Under the pieces are notes generated by a model. That model was given only the letters and a program-made list of their open reading frames with translations, made no database searches and was not told the origin of the DNA. Shown here piece by piece: positions 1 to 6,868 of a stretch of 64,000 nucleotides of DNA. The first letter of the stretch is position 1; every line of letters begins with the position of its first letter. The stretch is from JAGCJX01 sp045638645 (GTDB lineage: Bacteria; Bacteroidota; Bacteroidia; Bacteroidales; UBA932), in contig JAZUBU010000022.1 of the NCBI GenBank assembly GCA_045638645.1, positions 21,596-85,595 on the forward strand. Reading direction: 5' to 3'. The position numbers and the translations under genes are program-made.

Positions 1-740
1 TCGTAATGGTTTGCCTGACAGAGGGAATCCAGGGCGGGCAGCAGGGCTTCCTTGCGTTTGAGGAATTCAATTTGCAGGTCGTAGAGGTGTTTCCGTTCAG
101 CAGCGGTTCCTACTGTGTCGGCCAGGAACGGTTCGTGGCGTCCGTCTTCCACGGAACGGCACAAGGGGCCCACATACGGAACGGCAAGGTCCATGTCTTT
201 GGGATAGTGGGCAGTGTAAATCAGGGTATTGTGTCCGCCTTTGCTAGCTCCGGTAACGGCCCAGGGACCTTGGTAAAAGGCTTCAAAAGCGGTGTGGATA
301 CAGTGCAGGTCGTGGGCCTCGTTCCGGCCGTTGAAGTATTGCCAGTCGCAGGGCTCGGGAGTGGATTCCAGAAAGTAGCGGTGTTCCACAACGAGGATAT
401 TTGCGTCCAGAATCATGGCCAATTCGTTGTGGTAACGGGGGTTGAGGGCATAGTGGGCTCCATAGCCTTCGGCGACCATTACGGTCGGCCGGTCAGTGCC
501 GCGGTGGTGTACAAAAACCCGTTGTTCGAACGTGCCGGTTTCCGGGTGTTCGGGGTCTATGGGTTGGGTGAAACGGACGAGGTATTTTTCCGGAAAGTGG
601 GTGGATTCCAACGCTTCCACTGCTTGGATTCCCGGGTGGTTTTCCAAAAAATGCAGGAGGGATTGGGAGGGGAGGTTGCCGTAAAGGCAAAGGCCCAGAA
701 GGACCAGAATCAGCCGTTGTTTTAAGTTCATATCCATCAT
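1..740 (-). CDS. Peptidase S37 family (PS-10-like tripeptidyl aminopeptidase), 3' part missing
   Basis: The gene enters from the left edge, so only the first ~246 residues are visible. I read it by translating the minus strand. It starts at ATG 740 (ATG 737 and 731 are alternatives) with a short hydrophobic stretch (ILVLLGLCLYG) that may be a signal peptide or lipoprotein-like leader. The nucleophile elbow GASKGGH (Ser about residue 166) and the preceding EHRYF and TPEPCDWQYFN segments match peptidase S37, a family of alpha/beta-hydrolase tripeptidyl aminopeptidases common in Bacteroidales. Catalytic Asp and His would lie in the missing part. Expected role: trimming peptides in the periplasm or at the surface. 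The family call rests on motif recognition. Confidence 0.75.
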   Translation of the reverse strand, partial: MMDMNLKQRLILVLLGLCLYGNLPSQSLLHFLENHPGIQAVEALESTHFPEKYLVRFTQPIDPEHPETGTFEQRVFVHHRGTDRPTVMVAEGYGAHYALNPRYHNELAMILDANILVVEHRYFLESTPEPCDWQYFNGRNEAHDLHCIHTAFEAFYQGPWAVTGASKGGHNTLIYTAHYPKDMDLAVPYVGPLCRSVEDGRHEPFLADTVGTAAERKHLYDLQIEFLKRKEALLPALDSLCQANHY

Positions 741-754
741 TTCAATTAGACAAA

Positions 755-783
755 CAAAAGTAACAAAATTATGCCTATTTTTG
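755..783. promoter_or_regulatory. Divergent -7 elements of the S37 peptidase gene and tyrS
   Basis: The Bacteroidota -7 motif TAnnTTTG occurs on both strands of this gap: TACTTTTG on the minus strand (plus coordinates 755-762) facing the S37 gene, and TATTTTTG on the plus strand (776-783) facing tyrS. The start codons follow at 740 and 811. No clear -33 TTTG was found for either. Confidence 0.6.
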
Positions 784-799
784 TGCTTTGATCAAAGCA
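784..799. repeat. 16-bp perfect palindrome at the predicted tyrS transcription start
   Basis: TGCTTTGATCAAAGCA is its own reverse complement, with GATC at the centre. It abuts the tyrS -7 element and ends 11 bp before the ATG, so it would lie at or just after the transcription start. It could be an operator or a small leader hairpin. Function is unknown. Confidence 0.5.
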
Positions 800-810
800 A
801 GCAAAAGAAG

Positions 811-2103
811 ATGAAAAATTTTGTAGAAGAATTGCGTTGGAGAGGCATGATCCACGACATCATGCCCGGCACCGAAGAACTGCTTAACAAAGAAATGGTC
901 TCTGCTTATGTGGGTATCGACCCGACGGCAGATTCATTGCATATCGGCCACCTGGTCAGCATCATGATTTTGAAACATTTTCAACAATGCGGCCACAAAC
1001 CTTATTCCCTGATTGGGGGAGCTACCGGCATGATCGGGGACCCGTCCATGAAATCAGCCGAACGCAACCTCTTGGATGAAGAGACCTTGCGTCACAACCA
1101 AGCTGCCATCAAAGCCCAGTTGTCCAAATTCTTGGATTTTGACAGCGATGCTCCGAATGCAGCGGTGTTGGTGAACAACTACGACTGGATGAAGGACTTT
1201 TCGTTCCTGGATTTTATCCGCGATATCGGCAAGCATATCACCGTAAACTACATGATGAGCAAGGATTCGGTGAAGAAACGTCTTTCCGGGGAAGCCCGCG
1301 AAGGGATGTCGTTCACAGAATTTACCTACCAATTGGTGCAAGGCTACGACTTCCATTACCTCTACGAACACTGTGGTTGTAAGTTGCAAATGGGCGGCAG
1401 TGACCAATGGGGCAACATCACTACGGGAACAGAGTTGATCCGCCGCAGATTGGGTGGGGAGGCTTTTGCCTTGACCTGTCCCTTGATTACCAAGGCAGAC
1501 GGCGGTAAGTTCGGTAAGACCGAAAAAGGAAACATCTGGTTGGATCCCCGTTATACCTCGCCTTACACCTTCTATCAATTCTGGCTTAATGTCAGCGACC
1601 AGGATGCAGACCGTTACATCAAGATTTTCACGATGTTGACCCGTGAAGAAATTGAGGCGGCGATTGCCCAACACCAGGAAGCACCCCACTTGCGGAACCT
1701 CCAAAAACTTCTCGCCCGTGAAGTGACCATCATGGTACACGGCGAAGAAGAATATTTGAAGGCAGAAAGCGCTTCTCAAATCCTTTTTGGTGGCAAAGCA
1801 GATCCGGAAGCCCTGAAGGCATTGGATGAACAAACCTTCTTGTCGGTATTTGAAGGGGTTCCTCAATTCGAAATCGCCAAGGCACAATTGTCTGACAACA
1901 TTCTGGATGTGTTGGCGGTACACAGTGCTGTCTTCCCCTCCAAAGGAGAGTGCCGTAAAATGATCCAAGCCGGTGGTTTGTCCATCAACAAAGAGAAATG
2001 CAATTCTTTGGACAAGACGTTGGCCGAAACAGACCTGGTTCACGACCAATATGTGTTGATCCAAAAGGGCAAAAAGAATTATTACCTGTTAAAATTTGTA
2101 TAA
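811..2103 (+). CDS. tyrS: Tyrosyl-tRNA synthetase
   Basis: Class Ic aminoacyl-tRNA synthetase that charges tRNA-Tyr in the cytoplasm; 430 residues, normal for the bacterial TyrS type. The HIGH motif is seen as HIGHLVS near residue 45 and the KMSKS equivalent is KFGKTEKG, the bacterial TyrRS form. The tyrosine-pocket segment GGSDQWGNI is present and the C-terminus is an S4-like RNA-binding domain. The frame is open to 781, but MKNFVEEL at 811 is the natural start and lies downstream of the -7 element. The stop shares one base with the rbfA ATG (TAATG), so the two are translationally coupled. Confidence 0.97.
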   Translation: MKNFVEELRWRGMIHDIMPGTEELLNKEMVSAYVGIDPTADSLHIGHLVSIMILKHFQQCGHKPYSLIGGATGMIGDPSMKSAERNLLDEETLRHNQAAIKAQLSKFLDFDSDAPNAAVLVNNYDWMKDFSFLDFIRDIGKHITVNYMMSKDSVKKRLSGEAREGMSFTEFTYQLVQGYDFHYLYEHCGCKLQMGGSDQWGNITTGTELIRRRLGGEAFALTCPLITKADGGKFGKTEKGNIWLDPRYTSPYTFYQFWLNVSDQDADRYIKIFTMLTREEIEAAIAQHQEAPHLRNLQKLLAREVTIMVHGEEEYLKAESASQILFGGKADPEALKALDEQTFLSVFEGVPQFEIAKAQLSDNILDVLAVHSAVFPSKGECRKMIQAGGLSINKEKCNSLDKTLAETDLVHDQYVLIQKGKKNYYLLKFV

Positions 2104-2450
2104 TGGAAGAACAACAAAGTACCCGACAACTCAAGGTTGCGCGTCAGTTGCAACGCGATCTGGCTGAAATCATCCGTTCCAAAGGAATGGCTGCATTCGG
2201 TGGAGCTTTGGTGACGGTGAGTGAAGTTCGGATCAGTCCGGATCCTGCTGTAGCCAAGGTGTTTGTCAGCATCTTCCCCTCAGCAAAAGGCCGTGAAGTC
2301 TTGCGGATGATCGAAGAACAATCCCGTTCCATCCGTGGCGAATTGGGCCGTTTGGTGGCCAAGCAACTGCGCATCGTCCCGGAACTTGTTTTCCTTTTGG
2401 ACGAGTCCTTGGATTATGTAGAGCACATTGACGAATTGTTGAAGAAGTGA
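2103..2450 (+). CDS. rbfA: 30S ribosome-binding factor A
   Basis: Ribosome maturation factor of 115 residues that binds the pre-30S subunit and helps 16S rRNA 5'-end processing. The N-terminal STRQLKVARQLQRDLAEII and the KH-like core (SPDPAVAKVFVS, then LRIVPELVF) match RbfA. The start is ATG 2103, overlapping the tyrS stop by one base; the open frame extends upstream inside tyrS but that part is not RbfA-like. The stop TGA overlaps the GTG start of the next gene (GTGA), so the three genes form one tight operon. Confidence 0.93.
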   Translation: MEEQQSTRQLKVARQLQRDLAEIIRSKGMAAFGGALVTVSEVRISPDPAVAKVFVSIFPSAKGREVLRMIEEQSRSIRGELGRLVAKQLRIVPELVFLLDESLDYVEHIDELLKK

Positions 2451-3673
2451 GGTTTCCGCTGTTCATAGCCTGGCGCTACTTGTTTGCGCGGAAATCACAC
2501 CACGTCATCAACACCATCTCGATGATCAGTGCGATCGGTATCGCTGTCGGTACCGCAGCATTGGTCATCGTTTTGTCTGTATACAATGGTTTTGGGAATG
2601 TGGTGGAAAAGATGTACCGGCAGGTCGATGCCGATCTGCGTATTGAGTCGGTACATAGCAAGTCTTTCCAATATCAGCCCAATGAATCGGGTCCGTGGAG
2701 CCAGTTGGCGGTGGACGAACGTGTTGAGGCGGTTTGCTCGCTTTTGGACGAACATGTCTTTGTTGCCTACGATGGTCGGCAGACGGTCGCCGTTATCCGG
2801 GGGGTGGATGCGTCCTATGAGGAGCGGACCCCGTTGGTGGGAAAGTTGGTTGAGGGGGATTTTGCTTTGTGGCATGGAGAGATTCCTCAGGTGGTGGTGG
2901 GCCGAGGCATAGCCCGTGACTTGGGCATTATGGTGCGTTTTCTGGATCCGTTGGAGGTCTATTTCCCCGATCCGAACCGGTCCATATCGTTGATGAATCC
3001 GGCGTCATCGCTTCGCAAGGAAACATTCTTTGTTTCCGGGAAGGTTGCTTTGGAGCAACAGTTCGACGATACTTATATTTATGCACCCATCGAACGGGTC
3101 CGTAGCCTTGCTGCCAAGTCCCACCTGGCAGTTTCTGCCCTGGAGGTCCATCTTTGTCCGGGTGTGGATGTGTCGGCTTTCCAACGCGAGTACAAGGATT
3201 CGCTGGGTGATGATTTTAAGGTGTTGGACCGCTATCAACAAAACGAGACCGTTTACAAGATGATGACTTACGAGAAGGTGGCTATCTATCTGATCTTTCT
3301 TTTCATTATCCTGGTCGTTGCTTGCAACATTCTGGGTTCCTTGGTGATGCTCATCCTGGAGAAGAAAGATGATATTGCAACCTTCCGGGCATTGGGAACG
3401 CCCGAGAAAACGGTTCGACGCATCTTCTTGTTGGAGGGAGTGTTGATTACCGGAGCAGGAACCTGTGTGGGTTTGTGTATAGGATTGCTCCTCTGCTGGA
3501 TCCAACAGACCTTTGGAGTCATCCAGATGCCGGGTAATTTCCTCGTGCAAGCCTATCCTGTCGAGGTTTATTTTGCCGATGTGTGTCTGGTAACCGTCGG
3601 TGTTTTTGTCATTTCCACCTTCCTGTCTGCCCTCCCGATCTATGGCCGACGGTTGGTGTTTTCGGGAAAATAA
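2447..3673 (+). CDS. LolC/LolE-type ABC transporter permease (FtsX-like)
   Basis: Inner-membrane permease of 408 residues in the lipoprotein-releasing/MacB-FtsX superfamily. One membrane helix near residues 22-45 (IGIAVGTAALVIVLSVY) is followed by a large periplasmic domain, and three helices lie at about 275-400, with the EKKDDIATFRALGTP signature that contacts the ATPase. No ATPase gene is adjacent, so LolD must be elsewhere. In this family the product extracts lipoproteins from the inner membrane, which fits a genome rich in surface lipoproteins, but other MacB-like roles are possible. GTG start, overlapping rbfA. Confidence 0.85.
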   Translation: MRFPLFIAWRYLFARKSHHVINTISMISAIGIAVGTAALVIVLSVYNGFGNVVEKMYRQVDADLRIESVHSKSFQYQPNESGPWSQLAVDERVEAVCSLLDEHVFVAYDGRQTVAVIRGVDASYEERTPLVGKLVEGDFALWHGEIPQVVVGRGIARDLGIMVRFLDPLEVYFPDPNRSISLMNPASSLRKETFFVSGKVALEQQFDDTYIYAPIERVRSLAAKSHLAVSALEVHLCPGVDVSAFQREYKDSLGDDFKVLDRYQQNETVYKMMTYEKVAIYLIFLFIILVVACNILGSLVMLILEKKDDIATFRALGTPEKTVRRIFLLEGVLITGAGTCVGLCIGLLLCWIQQTFGVIQMPGNFLVQAYPVEVYFADVCLVTVGVFVISTFLSALPIYGRRLVFSGK

Positions 3674-3675
3674 AA

Positions 3676-3705
3676 TCAGGAGAAAGGTTTTTGCCTTTCT
3701 CCTGA
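3676..3705. terminator. Perfect 12-bp hairpin between convergent genes
   Basis: TCAGGAGAAAGG (3676-3687) and CCTTTCTCCTGA (3694-3705) are exact inverted repeats around a 6-base loop, just after the permease stop. There is no long T-tract, so it may act as a weak bidirectional terminator or an mRNA 3'-end stabiliser. Confidence 0.6.
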
Positions 3706-3732
3706 ATCTATTTAGGAAGAATCCCCTACGTG

Positions 3733-3813
3733 TTAGAAAGCATAGCCCACGTGGACACCGAATGTTCCAAAGCGGCTTTTGGTGACCGGGTTCTGCGTAT
3801 GGGGATTGGATAT
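3733..3813 (-). pseudogene. Orphan C-terminal tail of an outer-membrane beta-barrel protein
   Basis: Directly after the stop of the Gate-domain gene, and in the same frame, 26 sense codons end at a second stop. Their last residues (SRFGTFGVHVGYAF) look like the final strand of an outer-membrane barrel: alternating hydrophobic residues and a terminal aromatic Phe. No start codon or remaining barrel is present. I read it as the leftover 3' end of a deleted gene. Stop-codon readthrough is a less likely alternative. Confidence 0.45.
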
Positions 3814-4947
3814 TTAGAAAATCCAATTGATCAGAACAAATGACCAGTGTGCAACGATACCGGCAACCAATCCGCCGATGGTGTGTGCTACAATGGCGTT
3901 TGAGGTCAGTTTTCGGTATCCCAATGAGTCCAGCATGGCCGTATGGGTGCTCAGGTAACCACTCCAGCACATACCCATGGCAGTAAATACGGCAATGGCG
4001 TTGCCATCAATCAGGCCGGCTGTCTGGAATTTGGGAACCAGACCCAAGGCGGCTCCTACAGCACCCAGGGAGGTAATCGGGAACGCTACCAGTTCCGGGT
4101 TGGTGAAGCCGAAGAGCCATTCAAAAACGAAGTTGATTTTGGAGGCCAGGAGGGGCAAGAGACCTATACCTTGGTAGGCGCTACCATCGTAACCGTTTTC
4201 TCCGGCACCGAAGGTCAGCATCATGACCACGGATGAAATGATCAGAACGCCCGGAATGATGGCCAAGCCCAGTTCAACCCCAGTTTTACCACCGTCCAAC
4301 AGGGAGTTTAGTACGCGGAGGAACGTGTTCCCTTCTGTTTTGAAGGAGATTTGTTGTTCGTCACCACCTTGGATTTCGTCGTCCAATTCAGGATATTTTT
4401 TGAGCAGGGAGCGTTGCATCAGGCGTGTTGAAACGATGCTGCCGGCAAAGGATCCGATCAGACCGATGAGTGCTGCAGAGGCGTATCCCCGGCCAGCCAT
4501 GAATACCAGAACAACAAGACCCATACCGAAAGCAGTGCCAAAGTTGGTCAAGGAGATCAGTTGGTATTTTTTGAAATAGTGGCTGAAGTTGGAATCTTTA
4601 GAGAGGCTGATGATGGCCGGGTTGTCCGAAAGGAAGGTCATCACGCCGCCCAGGGCCGCTACGCCGGGCAGGTTGTACAGGGGTTTCATCAACGGACGCA
4701 ACAGGACTTCCAGTAGACGCACGACACCAAATTCAACAAATAATTTGGACAGCGCTCCGGTGAGGACCGTGATACCCATCAAGTAGAATACGGTGTTCAG
4801 CAAGAGGTCGTGCGATGTGTTCATCAAGGTGTTCATCATGTTGGGAACTCCCATGACATGTCCCATACCTCCGAAGAAGGCAAAAAAGACCAAAAGGAAG
4901 ATGCCTGCTTCCAGACGACGCTTGGTCAGAAATTTCATTTTTTTCAT
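3814..4947 (-). CDS. Nucleoside-recognition (Gate) domain inner-membrane protein
   Basis: Polytopic membrane protein of 377 residues with about eight to ten hydrophobic segments. It contains two Gate-like units: one around FLSDNPAIISL in the first half and a second around ELVAFPITSLGAVGAALG in the second half. Related proteins include the spore maturation SpmA/SpmB and YjiH-type families; the substrate is not established. It lies 18 bp downstream of a porin gene on the same strand and is probably co-transcribed with it, suggesting a paired outer- and inner-membrane route for one small solute. Its stop is followed in frame by a barrel remnant. Confidence 0.75.
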   Translation of the reverse strand: MKKMKFLTKRRLEAGIFLLVFFAFFGGMGHVMGVPNMMNTLMNTSHDLLLNTVFYLMGITVLTGALSKLFVEFGVVRLLEVLLRPLMKPLYNLPGVAALGGVMTFLSDNPAIISLSKDSNFSHYFKKYQLISLTNFGTAFGMGLVVLVFMAGRGYASAALIGLIGSFAGSIVSTRLMQRSLLKKYPELDDEIQGGDEQQISFKTEGNTFLRVLNSLLDGGKTGVELGLAIIPGVLIISSVVMMLTFGAGENGYDGSAYQGIGLLPLLASKINFVFEWLFGFTNPELVAFPITSLGAVGAALGLVPKFQTAGLIDGNAIAVFTAMGMCWSGYLSTHTAMLDSLGYRKLTSNAIVAHTIGGLVAGIVAHWSFVLINWIF

Positions 4948-4965
4948 AAGTTATCGATGAGTTGG

Positions 4966-5982
4966 TTATTTCTTGAGGACGTTCATTTGCCAGCGGATCC
5001 CTACGTTGAGTGAAACCGGTTGCGGATCATTGTTGTTGGTGTATACGTAGGCGTGTACGCGCAAGGTCTTTTTCATCGCTTTGATGGGGAAGAGTTCGAT
5101 ACCCCCACCGAAGTATGCATATTCAACTCCCGGAACGACGTAACGGTCGAAGACCAGTGTCGGGGGCGTGTTCGGGTTTTGAACGTTGTTCTGGTCGTAT
5201 CCACCTTTGATGAAGACGCGGGCCTGTTCGGTAATGTCGTACGTCATGCGGCTGATGATCGAGTAGTCTCCAAAGAGGTTGTCTTGTTGCGCGGAGGCGC
5301 GGAGCATATAGTCCAGTTCCCAGCAGAAGTTGCCACTTTGGAATTGGTTACCCAAGGCCAGGTAGTGGATAAAATCAGAATCCTGGTACTCAATGGCGTT
5401 GTAGGAGTAAATAGTCTTGAACTTTCCGAAGTTTCCGTACCAGATCAGGTTGTACGCAAAACAGTTGTTCAGTGCAGTCGTGGCGAACGGGGAGTTGGTA
5501 ACTTGCCCGATCAGGGTGTGGCGGCCGTTGGGGGAGGTATAGCCCAGGGAGACTCCCAATTGGAAGGGGTTGACGTTGTTCCAGAAGTCAGACCAGAAGT
5601 ATACATCAATGGGGGCCTGGTCGTACTCGTAGCCTCCGATGAGTACAACTTGCTTACCTGCAGAAATGTTCCAGTTGTTGTTGATGCGATAGGTCAGGTA
5701 AGCCCAGTCGGTTGCTCCAAAAAACGAGGTAGGGGTGCCGTTGTCCTTGTACAACCGTTGACAGAGACTGTAGGAGAACCGGTCATCAATCTTGCCGTCG
5801 ATCAGAAGTTCGAAATATTTGCCGGTAAATCCGGTTTCTACGTTTTCAAAATCGTAGGTGTTGAACACCCCGTCCGCTCGCAGGTCGAAGCGGATGGCGA
5901 GGGTGGAATCGCTGTCCTGGCTGGCGGCAAAGGCCGAGGCCGTCAGGCACATGAAAATCCAAAGAAGAAGATGCTTTTTCAT
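4966..5982 (-). CDS. Outer-membrane porin, OprO/OprP-like
   Basis: 338-residue protein with a clear signal peptide (cleavage about after ASAFA, residue 19) followed by alternating beta strands through to the C-terminus. Segments such as YFELLIDGKIDDRFSYSLCQ and NISAGKQVVLIGGYEYDQAP are typical of phosphate-selective-porin-like proteins in Bacteroidota. The last strand is NVGIRWQMNVL followed by KK rather than a terminal Phe. Predicted role: passive uptake across the outer membrane. Substrate unknown; the OprO/P name does not prove phosphate selectivity. Confidence 0.75.
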   Translation of the reverse strand: MKKHLLLWIFMCLTASAFAASQDSDSTLAIRFDLRADGVFNTYDFENVETGFTGKYFELLIDGKIDDRFSYSLCQRLYKDNGTPTSFFGATDWAYLTYRINNNWNISAGKQVVLIGGYEYDQAPIDVYFWSDFWNNVNPFQLGVSLGYTSPNGRHTLIGQVTNSPFATTALNNCFAYNLIWYGNFGKFKTIYSYNAIEYQDSDFIHYLALGNQFQSGNFCWELDYMLRASAQQDNLFGDYSIISRMTYDITEQARVFIKGGYDQNNVQNPNTPPTLVFDRYVVPGVEYAYFGGGIELFPIKAMKKTLRVHAYVYTNNNDPQPVSLNVGIRWQMNVLKK

Positions 5983-5990
5983 ATAAAAAA

Positions 5991-5998
5991 CAAAGGTA
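5991..5998 (-). promoter_or_regulatory. -7 element of the porin gene
   Basis: On the minus strand this reads TACCTTTG, matching TAnnTTTG. It ends only 8 bases before the porin ATG, so the 5' leader would be just a few bases long. Confidence 0.55.
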
Positions 5999-6030
5999 AA
6001 AAAAAGTTTGGGTATGTGGCGCAGTACGGC

Positions 6031-6846
6031 CTATTTCCTGAAGATTCCGAACATCGTCGATCCGCTGCCACTCATGGCCGCGTAGACAGCCCCCTGTTCG
6101 TATAGCTCTTGTTTGATTCGGGCCAATTCGGGGAAGTTGGCAAATACGGTCTTCTCAAAATCGTTTTTCAACAAGTCTTTCCATTGCTCAATGGGTAGGC
6201 GCAGGATGTCTCGCAAGTCCATTTCTCCCTCGGGCTTGGGGGTGCCGAAAGCCCGGCGGGGTGTAATGCCACGGTAGGCAACCGGGGTGGAAACGTGGAT
6301 GCCCGGGGTAACCAGTCGGATTTCGTATGCATCTGCGTTGAGTACCTGGGTGAGTACATCGGAGCAGAAGGGTTGGAGTTCGTCTCCCTTGCCTTCTCCG
6401 TACATCGGTTGGTTGAGGACAAAGAACGGACAGTCGCTGCCCAGTTGGCCCGCATAGGCCATCAGTTGTTCCTCGGAGAGGTTGAGTTGGAAGAGTCGGT
6501 TGAGTCCCATCAGGGTGAAAGCACCATCTGCAGAGCCGCCACCCATCCCAGCACCGATGGGGATGTTCTTGTACAGGTGGATGTCCACCGGGGGAAGTTT
6601 GTAGTCGGACTCCAGGAGTCGGAAAGCACGCACGCAGATTTCATTTTCCTGGTTGTTGTCGGGCAGTTCGTAGGGAAGTCCGTAGGACTGGAAAGAGAAG
6701 TGGTCGCTTTCCGTGATTTCCAGGATGTCTTGCAGTCCCATAAAAGGAACAAAGACGGTTTCCAAATTATGGAAGCCGTCTGGTCTCTTTTCGGTAACCC
6801 GCAGACCAAGGTTGAGTTTGGCGTTAGGGTATAGAATGATGTTCAT
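6031..6846 (-). CDS. ispE: 4-diphosphocytidyl-2-C-methyl-D-erythritol kinase
   Basis: GHMP kinase of the MEP isoprenoid pathway that phosphorylates CDP-ME at the 2-position; 271 residues. The start MNIILYPNAKLNLGLRV is the standard IspE N-terminus, the ATP loop IPIGAGMGGGSADGA lies near residues 95-110, and the C-terminal GHMP motif is AAMSGSGSTMFG. It lies 22 bp downstream of nrdJ on the same strand and is probably co-transcribed with it. The presence of ispE indicates the MEP rather than the mevalonate route. Confidence 0.95.
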   Translation of the reverse strand: MNIILYPNAKLNLGLRVTEKRPDGFHNLETVFVPFMGLQDILEITESDHFSFQSYGLPYELPDNNQENEICVRAFRLLESDYKLPPVDIHLYKNIPIGAGMGGGSADGAFTLMGLNRLFQLNLSEEQLMAYAGQLGSDCPFFVLNQPMYGEGKGDELQPFCSDVLTQVLNADAYEIRLVTPGIHVSTPVAYRGITPRRAFGTPKPEGEMDLRDILRLPIEQWKDLLKNDFEKTVFANFPELARIKQELYEQGAVYAAMSGSGSTMFGIFRK

Positions 6847-6868
6847 GAGTTCTTGTGTTGGGGGTGCA

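Noticed and set aside
6..725. A 239-codon plus-strand frame at the left edge
   Set aside because: The opposite strand encodes an S37 peptidase with the GASKGGH motif; the plus frame shows no family signature.
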